A stretch of 21,038 bases of DNA from Planctomycetaceae bacterium (GTDB taxonomy: Bacteria > Planctomycetota > Planctomycetia > Pirellulales > Pirellulaceae): contig SXHS01000095.1 in the NCBI GenBank assembly GCA_005773145.1, positions 1 through 21,038 on the forward strand, written 5' to 3'. The notes beneath the pieces were generated by a model that was not told the DNA's origin, did not search any database, and worked only from the letters and a program-made list of their open reading frames with translations. Positions within the stretch are counted from its first letter, which is position 1; each line of letters begins with the position of its first letter. Of this stretch, positions 13,932-21,038 are shown piece by piece. Both the position numbers and the translations under genes were made by a program.

Positions 13932-14475
13932 CTCCACCGGGGCGCTCGTGTGGATGTTTAAAATTTGACGCAGCAGAAACCGACTGCCACGATCAAGCTC
14001 GCTACGACCCCGAAAACTGGACTCCCGTTGGTCGCTGTGCCGGGCACTTTTATACAGGATCCCGAGAAGCCGAGGCCATGGGAAAAGCGGTCTCCTTTCC
14101 TGATGTTTACGCAATTTTTGGACTTATGTTAACTCGGTTGGCGAGATTTCAACAAATCCCCGTCGATCTGCTCACGATTGTCGACAAAATCTTCGTGAAG
14201 CTGATAGCCCCCCGAACTATTTTTGGAGAAACCGAGCAGTTAGTCGTATGTTGATGCTGTTGTGACGCTAGCAATTCTGTCGGACCTGTGCTGCTCAAGC
14301 TAGCGCATGCTACCAAGGCTGGCGCGTTTCATATTATTATCGAAACCGATTGTTGAACGGTCTTCGCCACTGTTCGTGCTGGGGCTTCGACTCCCTGCGC
14401 GTCTCTGCGTGAAGCAAGATCTCACCGGATCGTACCATCAGCCGCCGGTCTGTCACCGGGGAGTGCACGGGATCG
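13932..14475. other. 544-nt region without a supported gene
   Basis: The stretch lies between the DUF1501 stop and the beta-barrel start, both on the minus strand. On the minus strand, a stem CCGGT/ACCGG with a five-base loop lies at 14445-14459, 17 nt after the DUF1501 stop, but has no T-run. An inverted pair CGCTAGC (14266-14272) and GCTAGCG (14299-14305) spans a 26-nt loop. A minus-strand TATAAA (14054-14049) could be a -10 element for the barrel gene, leaving a leader of about 110 nt, but no convincing -35 accompanies it. The rest shows nothing recognisable. Confidence 0.5.
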
Positions 14476-15969
14476 TCACGAGCGGAGTAGGTCCCGTACC
14501 ACGTTGGCCGTCTGGACTCCCGTCAATCGCTCGTCTAGCCCACGGTGCTTGACTGTGAAACGGGCATGATCGATTCCGAGTTGGTGCAAGATGGTGGCGT
14601 GCAGGTCGCGGATGTGTACTGGGTTTTCCACGATGTTGTAGCTGAAGGCATCGGTCTTGCCGTACGATATTCCGCTTTGCAATCCTCCCCCAGCCAACCA
14701 CATGGTAAAACACTTGGGATGATGATCCCGACCGTACATGTTGCGTTGTAGGGTTCCCTGACTGTAAATGGTCCGTCCGAATTCCCCCCCCCATACCACT
14801 AAGGTGTCGTCGAGCAGTCCGCGGCGCTTCAGGTCTTGCACCAGCGCCCAAGCGGGCTGATCGGCTTCACCCGCCTGGCTGCGGATTTTGTCCGGTAGGC
14901 CGCCGTGATGATCCCAATCACGGTGAAAAATCTGCACGAACCGCACGCCTCGCTCCATCATGCGGCGAGCCAGCAGGCAGTTATAGCCGAATGTGCCCGG
15001 CGTGCGGGCTTCTTTTCCGTACTGTGACACAACGTGCTCCGGCTCGTCCGCGATGTCAACGAGTTCCGGCACCGAGGCCTGCATGCGGAACGCCATTTCG
15101 AATTGTGCGATGCGAGTCTGCGTTTCCGGATCCCCCAGTTCTTCGTGAATCCGCTGATTCATCGCTTGCACGCGGTCGAGCATCAGCCTCCGCGTGTCGC
15201 GATCGACTCCATTCGGATTGGACAAATACAAGACAGGATCTCCCTGTGAGCCAAACGCGACCCCTGCATGTTTGGAAGGAAGAAACCCGCTTCCCCAAAG
15301 ACGGGAATAGAGGGCTTGACCACGTGGCGCGCAGTTGAGCACCACGAAATCGGGCAAGCTGCGGTTCATCGATCCGAGGCCGTAGCTGAGCCAAGCCCCG
15401 ACGGTGGGTTTACCGGGTATTTGGCTTCCTGTTTGGATGTAGGTGATGGCCGGATCGTGATTGATCGCTTCCGTCCACATGCTGTGCACGAACGCGAGGT
15501 CGTCCGACATCGATCCGACGTGCGGAAACAGTTCACTTGCCCAGCGCCCACTCTGGCCAAATTGCTGGAACTTGAACATCGACGGAGCGATCGGAAATCG
15601 CGGCTGGGAGGCGGTCATTGTTGTCAGCCGCTGCCCTTGCCGTACGGATTCCGGCAGATCTTGGTCGAACCACTTGTCCATTTCTGGTTTGTAGTCGAAC
15701 GTGTCAATCTGCGAGGGAGCCCCTGCCATGAACAGCCAGATCACGCGTTTCGCGCGTGCCGGAAAATGCCCGCCGCCCAAGACCCCCTGGCCCGACGGAT
15801 CATCGGTGGCTGGTCGTGAGCTCGCTAGGCCCGATTCCTGCAGCAAGGAGGCTAGGGCGATGCCGCCCAGGCCTTGTGCCGTTCGCCCCAGGAACTGGCG
15901 GCGAGTCTGCAGAGACCACCAATCTCGCCATGACTGGGGCGAGCGATTGTCGAGAGCTATGCTAGGCAT
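14476..15969 (-). CDS. DUF1501 family protein with Tat signal
   Basis: The 497-residue protein begins with a cytoplasmic stretch and a twin-arginine signal, TRRQFLGRTAQGLGG at residues 22-36, so it is exported folded. The DUF1501 core follows and belongs to the alkaline-phosphatase/sulfatase-like fold. KRVIWLFMAGAPSQIDTFD lies at about 74-92, WDHHGG at 352-357, WGGEFGRT at 393-400 and GRDHHP at 413-418. The His/Asp-rich motifs suggest metal binding, but the substrate of the family is unknown. The start lies 42 nt after the stop of the cytochrome-type gene. Such pairs are a frequent planctomycete module and are probably cotranscribed. Confidence 0.93.
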   Translation of the reverse strand: MPSIALDNRSPQSWRDWWSLQTRRQFLGRTAQGLGGIALASLLQESGLASSRPATDDPSGQGVLGGGHFPARAKRVIWLFMAGAPSQIDTFDYKPEMDKWFDQDLPESVRQGQRLTTMTASQPRFPIAPSMFKFQQFGQSGRWASELFPHVGSMSDDLAFVHSMWTEAINHDPAITYIQTGSQIPGKPTVGAWLSYGLGSMNRSLPDFVVLNCAPRGQALYSRLWGSGFLPSKHAGVAFGSQGDPVLYLSNPNGVDRDTRRLMLDRVQAMNQRIHEELGDPETQTRIAQFEMAFRMQASVPELVDIADEPEHVVSQYGKEARTPGTFGYNCLLARRMMERGVRFVQIFHRDWDHHGGLPDKIRSQAGEADQPAWALVQDLKRRGLLDDTLVVWGGEFGRTIYSQGTLQRNMYGRDHHPKCFTMWLAGGGLQSGISYGKTDAFSYNIVENPVHIRDLHATILHQLGIDHARFTVKHRGLDERLTGVQTANVVRDLLRS

Positions 15970-16011
15970 CGAGGTTGTCTCATCCCAATCTGCTGTAAGG
16001 GGTCGCGGTTA

Positions 16012-19000
16012 CTACTTCGAGATCACGTCGTCTCGGTTGAGCACCGTATTCGCGACCATCGTCCAACTCGCCAATTCGATCGGATCTAGTGTCTCGTCAA
16101 CGGGGACTTCACCCACCCGAATCAATGCCTTGGCGGAGTCTAGTCGGGTTGCGAAGGTGTTGCGGTAGGAGTGAACGTCGCTCACCAGTTCATCCACATC
16201 CTGTTGATCGGCTGTACGGCGCAAAATTGCATGCAAGATGTGGGCCGCACGTTCTTGGTCGGACGGAACGTGCTTCACGGCCGCTGTGGCCAGGCTGCGA
16301 GCGGCTTCCACGAATTGCGGATCGTTCATAGTGACCAACGCTTGCAATGGCGTATTGGTACGTTCACGGCGCACAGTGCATTGCTCACGCGTCGGCGCAT
16401 TGAATGCGGCCATGGCGGGTGGTGGTGAGGTGCGTTTCCAAAAAGTGTAGAGGCTGCGACGATAGAGACCGGCGCCGTGATCCTGCTGAAACTTGCTGGT
16501 ATTGCTCCCAAGGATCGCTACGACTTCCCACAAGCCGTCCGGCTGATAGGGGCGTGCACTGGGCCCCCCGATTTTCGGGACCAACAGGCCGCCAACGGTC
16601 AAGGCCTGGTCTCGTAATACCTCCGCGTCCAACCGGAGTCTTGGTCCCCGGGTCAGCCAGGTATTGTCTGGATCCTTGAGGAGCTGTTCGGGATTCACTT
16701 CTGCGGATTGCTGGTAGGTGCCGGATGTGACCATCAGCCGCAGCATATGCCGCATGTCCCAACCCGAGGCTTGAAATTCCACCGCCAGCCAATCGAGCAG
16801 TTCATGATGACTGGGCCGCGCTACCATCACCCCAAAATCTTCCGGCGTTTTTACCAGTCCGGCACCGAAGAGCGACAGCCACATTCGATTGATCATCACG
16901 CGTGCCGTCAGCGGGTTTTCTGGGCTTACCAGCCAACGCGCCAGTCCGAGTCGGTTCCCCGGCGAGTTGGCGGACATGGGCGGCAGACTACCCGGTACGC
17001 CTGGCTCAACCTGATCACGAGGCTGCGCGTAGTCACCTCGTGCCAGCACGTAGGCACGGGGAGGGGTCGACCGCTCGTGCGTGATGAGTGTGGTGGTGGA
17101 TCGGGAATAGATGTAGTCGAAGCGGCGGGTCGTCGCGGACAATCGCAGGCTGAACTCGCGATACGGTTCTTGGAGAACGTTGCGGGAATACCTCCGCCAA
17201 AGATCCTGCGATTCGACGGGGAGTTCCGCGAACGATTGCTGCGAAGTTGCCAGGTCCCGCAACGATCCATCATTGGCGAGGAGTTGAATCTCTTCATCGC
17301 TCAGCCAGCGTCGGAAAATCCGCAGATCGCTCAGGCCGGCCGAGCGGAGGTCCTTGCCGATCTTGAGCGGGACATCAGCGAGTTCCACTCCGTCAATCAG
17401 TACTTCGGTCTCGCCCCGCAAATGGAGTTCACGGCCACCGGCAAAGACGCTGATGCTGGAATTCGACTGACCGCCCGAATAGCGGACGCAGACGTGTTGC
17501 CAAGCGTTGGGACGCAGGGCTTCATTGTCGGGTGATCGGCCGCGAACGTTATGGCCTCGACCGTCAAACATGGAAAAGGTGACATCCCCTTGACTCCCCA
17601 CCGCGACCGTCCATCCGAGCTGTTTCTGATCCTGCGTCTGTTGGACTTGCTCCAACAGCTCATTCTCGAGGACCTGTTCCGGCGAGTGGTACCAAAAGCT
17701 GATCGACAAGGGCTCGTCGGACCGGAGACGCGGGAAATCGACGGTCTGTTCATGAGGCTCTTGGTAGCGAATGCCTCGTCGGCCAAAGGGATGGTCGTCG
17801 GCCCAGCGCGCCTTGTCCGGCAGGGGAAAGCGGTGGGCGTCGGTTTCGGTTAGAGGAAGCGAAATGAGCTGGTCCACGTTGGCGACCGGGTTGGCGGCCG
17901 CAGCTGCACGGTGCTTCCAGTCCTCGGCTCCCCGGTCCTCACAAAGCCTCAAGGCGTCCAACAACTCGGCTCGCTGCGCCCGAATCGCCGTCCATTCGGA
18001 ACGAAAGGCCTTCCCTGGGAGTGCCAGAGCTGGGGGAGTATCCTTTTGGTTACCGTCCATGGCCGGCTGAGTGGTGTTGTTGAAGAACGCGCCGAACTGA
18101 TAAAACTCGCGCTGCGTCAGCGGATCGTACTTGTGATCGTGGCACACGGCGCAACCCGCCGTTAGTCCCAAGAACACAGTTGCCGCGGTTTCGACTCGAT
18201 CAACCATGTATCGGGCGTCGTACTCGGCCGGGATCGCGCCCCCTTCGGAGGTCGTGATATTGCAGCGATTAAAACCCGTCGCAATGAGTTGATCGGTTGT
18301 GGGATTCGGCAACAAATCGCCGGCCAACTGTTCGACGACAAATTGATCGTAGGGCATGTTGGTCTGAAACGCGCGGATGATCCAATCGCGATAAGGCCAC
18401 ATCTCGCGATAGTTGTCGACATGCATGCCATGCGTATCGCCGTATCGTGCGGCATCCAACCAAAAGCGGGCCTGATGCTCAGCCGCTGCAGGCGACGTCA
18501 GCAAGTAGTCCACGGCACGCTCGTAGGCGGCGGTCGCCGCTGTCACAGCGTCCGAAACGGCGTGATGCTGACCGCGCGTCTGTTCATACAGTTCGAGCAA
18601 TTCGTCGCTTGGGGGCAAACCGGTTAGGTCGAGTGCCACGCGGCGCAGCAAACGGTACGGTTCTTCTCGCGCGTTGGACGTGAGCCCCGCGTTCGTGCTG
18701 GCGCGATGCACGAAAAGGTCAATGGCGTTCTCTGCTCGCTGCCTGTTAACTTTACTTTCTTCGAGTTGCGGCAGCGGAGGGCGCGCGGGTCGCACGAACG
18801 CCCAATGCGGCTCCCATTGGGCCCCCTCTCGAACCCATTGCACGAGAGTCGCTCGTTCGGTCTCCGACATTTCTTTCCCCATGTCGGCAGGAGGCATCCG
18901 CTCAGCAGGATTGTCGCTGACGATTCGCCGGATCAGTTCCGATTGTTCTGGATCACCGGCCAGCACCACGCGGCGTGTACCTTCCGCCGTATCCAGTCGC

Positions 19001-19164
19001 AGGTCTGCCTTGCGGCCGGCCGAGTCTGGACCATGGCAGGCAAAACAATACTCGGAGAGAATCGGCCGAACGTCCCGATTGAACTGCCGAGAGCCTGGAT
19101 CAGCGGCACACAAGACGCCACTCGAGAGGGCGATCCAGAACAGCACAGGCAAGATGCGTGGCAT
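16012..19164 (-). CDS. Planctomycete cytochrome-type protein PSCyt1-PSCyt2-LamG-PSD1
   Basis: From the ATG at 19164 the product is 1050 residues. A signal peptide covers residues 1-20 or so (MPRILPVLFWIALSSGVLCA). PSCyt1 (about 28-120) carries the haem motif CFACH at 40-44 and the distal RMPPADMG. PSCyt2/DUF1549 (about 145-363) contains LLRRVALDLTGLPPSDEL and a second CAVCH at 338-342. A LamG-like beta-sandwich (about 428-638; SISFWYHSP, WQHVCVRYSGG) precedes PSD1/DUF1553 (about 703-1045; NPLTARVMINRMWLSLFG and RERTNTPLQALVTMNDP). Haem attachment at both motifs is expected but unproven. Upstream codons to 19350 are open but include a 24-nt hairpin and no signal peptide, so the shorter start is used. 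It is followed by the DUF1501 gene, its usual partner. Confidence 0.92.
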   Translation of the reverse strand: MPRILPVLFWIALSSGVLCAADPGSRQFNRDVRPILSEYCFACHGPDSAGRKADLRLDTAEGTRRVVLAGDPEQSELIRRIVSDNPAERMPPADMGKEMSETERATLVQWVREGAQWEPHWAFVRPARPPLPQLEESKVNRQRAENAIDLFVHRASTNAGLTSNAREEPYRLLRRVALDLTGLPPSDELLELYEQTRGQHHAVSDAVTAATAAYERAVDYLLTSPAAAEHQARFWLDAARYGDTHGMHVDNYREMWPYRDWIIRAFQTNMPYDQFVVEQLAGDLLPNPTTDQLIATGFNRCNITTSEGGAIPAEYDARYMVDRVETAATVFLGLTAGCAVCHDHKYDPLTQREFYQFGAFFNNTTQPAMDGNQKDTPPALALPGKAFRSEWTAIRAQRAELLDALRLCEDRGAEDWKHRAAAAANPVANVDQLISLPLTETDAHRFPLPDKARWADDHPFGRRGIRYQEPHEQTVDFPRLRSDEPLSISFWYHSPEQVLENELLEQVQQTQDQKQLGWTVAVGSQGDVTFSMFDGRGHNVRGRSPDNEALRPNAWQHVCVRYSGGQSNSSISVFAGGRELHLRGETEVLIDGVELADVPLKIGKDLRSAGLSDLRIFRRWLSDEEIQLLANDGSLRDLATSQQSFAELPVESQDLWRRYSRNVLQEPYREFSLRLSATTRRFDYIYSRSTTTLITHERSTPPRAYVLARGDYAQPRDQVEPGVPGSLPPMSANSPGNRLGLARWLVSPENPLTARVMINRMWLSLFGAGLVKTPEDFGVMVARPSHHELLDWLAVEFQASGWDMRHMLRLMVTSGTYQQSAEVNPEQLLKDPDNTWLTRGPRLRLDAEVLRDQALTVGGLLVPKIGGPSARPYQPDGLWEVVAILGSNTSKFQQDHGAGLYRRSLYTFWKRTSPPPAMAAFNAPTREQCTVRRERTNTPLQALVTMNDPQFVEAARSLATAAVKHVPSDQERAAHILHAILRRTADQQDVDELVSDVHSYRNTFATRLDSAKALIRVGEVPVDETLDPIELASWTMVANTVLNRDDVISK

Positions 19165-19354
19165 GGGGCTGATCCATGACTCAAGTTGTGACGGTCCCGC
19201 ACGCCAGCCGAGGCCCGGCAGCGGAGGTCCGTACCGGCCCGACGGCACTATTGGTGACAACCCTCCATTATCCCAGATGGAGGGGCGGCCAGCAACTGGC
19301 AGGACGTTCAGGCCGCCGGAACGCCGGAAAGGATAAGAGCCATCCCCCACGGGG
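19165..19354. other. Spacer between the decarboxylase and cytochrome-type genes
   Basis: This 190-nt stretch on the minus-strand transcript starts with a short CCCC/GGGG stem (19344-19354) directly after the decarboxylase stop. It then contains the 8-bp hairpin at 19261-19284. It also provides the leader for the cytochrome-type gene. No -10/-35 pair is clear enough to call. Confidence 0.4.
19261..19284 (-). terminator. 8-bp hairpin, possible terminator or leader structure
   Basis: CCCTCCAT (19261-19268) pairs perfectly with ATGGAGGG (19277-19284) around an eight-base loop. On the minus-strand transcript it lies about 70 nt after the decarboxylase stop and 97 nt before the cytochrome-type start. 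Only TTGT follows, so the T-run is too short for a textbook intrinsic terminator. A leader or attenuator structure, or an operator, are alternatives. Confidence 0.4.
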
Positions 19355-20935
19355 TCAATCGGCTAGAGAGCGAACCAGCTCCTGACCGTGCCGCCGCAGC
19401 GTGTCGAGCAGACAGGTGAGATGATCAGGCCGCGTGAGCGGGTTCATGAGCGTGGTGCGTAGCAGGCTGGTTCCGTCCAAAGTTGTCGCCACCAAATAGA
19501 ATTCCCCGGACTCGATGACTCGGCGCCGCAGCAACAATTGGAAGCGGTTCTGCGCGGCGGCATCGAGATTCCGCAATAGCGGCGGGAGGTGGCGAAATAC
19601 CAGGATATTGCAGGTGGGTTCGTAGGGGGCTTCAAAATCATCGGCCGCCAACAATAGCTGGTAGAGATCTCGCGTTCGCTCAAACGTTACATCCACCAAG
19701 TCCTCAAACCACTGTGGCCCAAACAGAGACCACGTTCCCCACAAGCCAATTGCGGCGGCCCGTTTTGTGCACTCCACCGTCAGCAGGCCGCTGTCGAATT
19801 CGGCTAACTCCGGCGCGGTCGGGTCGTACAGGTAAGGCGCGTGTTGGTCGAAGGCTAGGAAGCGATGGGACCGGTCGCGGTAGAAGAGGAGCGCGCAAAG
19901 TGCGGGCATGAAGAACATTTTGTGCGCATCGCAAACCACACTGTCCGCTTGCTCCAGCCCACGCACGAGATGTCGATGCTGGCGACTCATGCAGGCGGCT
20001 CCGCCATGCGCCGCGTCGACATGGAGCCACACATCATGACGCTGGCACGCAGCCGCCACATCCTCCAGTGGATCAAAGGCACCAATGGGCGTCGTACACG
20101 CGGCGGCCGAGACGGCCACGATGGGAACGCCGCGCCGACGTAAGTCGCCGAGCTGCTCATCCAGTCGGGTTGGATCGATGCGCCGCCGCGCATCCAGCGA
20201 GGCGGTCAGAATGTGGTCGGTCCCCAGCCCCAAAATGCCGGCCGCGCGTGAGATCGAATAGTGTGCGTCCGCATGGACCACCACCACTGCCGCTGGATCC
20301 GCCGCTAAGACACCCCGCTTCCAGACGCCATCCAAGCACCGATTCCGTGCCGTCAAGAGGCCGGTAAGATTGGCCAGAGATGCGCCGGACGTGATCAGGC
20401 CCGCCGCGCCTTGCATGTCGAATCCGAGGCGCGAGCCGACGACGTCGAGCACGGCACGCTCCACCGCAGTAGCCCACGGCCCCATCTCGTAGATCGCCAT
20501 GCCCTGATTGGTCACCGCGCCTAGGAAATCAAAGAGGGCAGCCAAAGGTAGAGAAGCGGGCACTTGATGACCCACGTAGTGCGGATGGTGAAGCTGATGA
20601 CCGTGGGCCAGGACGGCGGCGGCCAGTTGGCCCACGGCACAGGCCACTTGGTCCTGGGTCTGACGCGCGGCGGCCGCATCCGTGGCGCCCGCCAAGTCAT
20701 TCAACAGGTCTGAATGGTCCCCCTGAAGCATCAAGCGACGCGCCGATAGTACCAATTGCTCGGGATCATTCCAAGGCAAGACGGGGCCCTCGCCCCCCTG
20801 CACATGGCGGAAGTGAGCGGCCAGGAGCGCCGCCATGTGCGTCGCGGCCGTCTGCAGCGTTTCCGGCGCATAGGCGGCGGCAATCCGTGCGTACGGCGAT
20901 GCAGCAGCCGAAGGATCTTCGAGGGGGGAGGGCAT
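19355..20935 (-). CDS. PLP-dependent group II decarboxylase (diaminobutyrate/aromatic type)
   Basis: The 526-residue protein is a fold-type I PLP enzyme of the group II amino acid decarboxylases. The TSGASLANLTGLLTARN cofactor phosphate-binding region lies at 182-198, HADAHYSISRAAG at 221-233 with the PLP-stacking histidine H225, HVDAAHGG at 305-312 with D307, and DAHKM at 336-340 with the Schiff-base lysine K339. DAHK followed by M-F-F-M-P resembles L-2,4-diaminobutyrate decarboxylase-like members more than glutamate decarboxylases. The substrate cannot be fixed from sequence alone. No transporter or polyamine gene is adjacent. The ATG at 20935 lacks a clear Shine-Dalgarno; the family starts vary, so the exact N-terminus is uncertain. 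Confidence 0.88.
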   Translation of the reverse strand: MPSPLEDPSAAASPYARIAAAYAPETLQTAATHMAALLAAHFRHVQGGEGPVLPWNDPEQLVLSARRLMLQGDHSDLLNDLAGATDAAAARQTQDQVACAVGQLAAAVLAHGHQLHHPHYVGHQVPASLPLAALFDFLGAVTNQGMAIYEMGPWATAVERAVLDVVGSRLGFDMQGAAGLITSGASLANLTGLLTARNRCLDGVWKRGVLAADPAAVVVVHADAHYSISRAAGILGLGTDHILTASLDARRRIDPTRLDEQLGDLRRRGVPIVAVSAAACTTPIGAFDPLEDVAAACQRHDVWLHVDAAHGGAACMSRQHRHLVRGLEQADSVVCDAHKMFFMPALCALLFYRDRSHRFLAFDQHAPYLYDPTAPELAEFDSGLLTVECTKRAAAIGLWGTWSLFGPQWFEDLVDVTFERTRDLYQLLLAADDFEAPYEPTCNILVFRHLPPLLRNLDAAAQNRFQLLLRRRVIESGEFYLVATTLDGTSLLRTTLMNPLTRPDHLTCLLDTLRRHGQELVRSLAD

Positions 20936-21038
20936 CTCGGGAGGGTACTCGGTCCAGCGTGTCTGCGTAGAAGGATGGCTTGACGAATGGAATCATACCA
21001 ATTTGCCCCGCGCACCGACAACATCCCAAAGGCAATTG

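Noticed and set aside
13932..14114. N-terminal extension of the barrel protein to 14114
   Set aside because: The Arg-rich 61 residues precede a complete signal peptide, which would then be internal.
16708..17535. 275-codon plus-strand frame inside the cytochrome-type gene
   Set aside because: Antisense shadow of a gene with clear domains; no signal or family motif in its translation.
19165..19350. N-terminal extension of the cytochrome-type protein to 19350
   Set aside because: It would place 62 residues ahead of a good signal peptide and translate the 19261-19284 hairpin.

Overview
The window reads as a chromosomal segment of a planctomycete, most likely of the Pirellulales type. Three things in the sequence point there. 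A gene pair encodes a CxxCH-bearing protein with the PSCyt1-PSCyt2-PSD1 layout and a Tat-signal DUF1501 protein. A secreted PQQ-like propeller opens with a WQRFRGPNGSG motif. The ribosomal proteins include Cys4 forms of S14 and L24. Base composition is moderately GC-rich. No mobile element, CRISPR array, tRNA or rRNA was found.

Region 1 (1-10109, all + strand) is the S10-spc ribosomal protein cluster in canonical order: 'rplB-rpsS-rplV-rpsC-rplP-rpmC-rpsQ (end of S10), then rplN-rplX-rplE-rpsN-rpsH-rplF-rplR-rpsE-rplO-secY-adk-map (spc). Many junctions are tight: rpsC/rplP overlap by 62 nt, rpmC/rpsQ by 8, rplN/rplX by 1 and rpsE/rplO by 4. Others are unusually loose (100-175 nt). Several loose spacers carry short tandem duplications with 8-16 nt periods. 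rpmD (L30) is absent, and the usual infA-rpmJ-rpsM-rpsK-rpsD-rpoA-rplQ block does not follow map.

Region 2 (10259-12669, + strand) is a translationally coupled pair of exported proteins. One has a helical N-terminal half and a beta-sandwich C-terminal half; the other is a PQQ-like beta-propeller. Neither has an assignable pathway.

Region 3 (12789-20935, all - strand) holds, in transcription order: a PLP-dependent group II decarboxylase; a large planctomycete cytochrome-type protein with a LamG-like insertion; a DUF1501 protein 42 nt behind it; and, after a 544-nt non-coding gap, an exported predicted outer-membrane beta-barrel that converges on the PQQ-like gene.

Most of the window is conserved housekeeping sequence plus planctomycete family genes. 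I see no clear new multi-gene system. The points most worth checking are the rpsC/rplP overprint, the recurrent tandem duplications in ribosomal spacers, two hairpins (2706-2739 and 19261-19284), the zinc-ribbon-like L24, and the coupled gene pair behind map.
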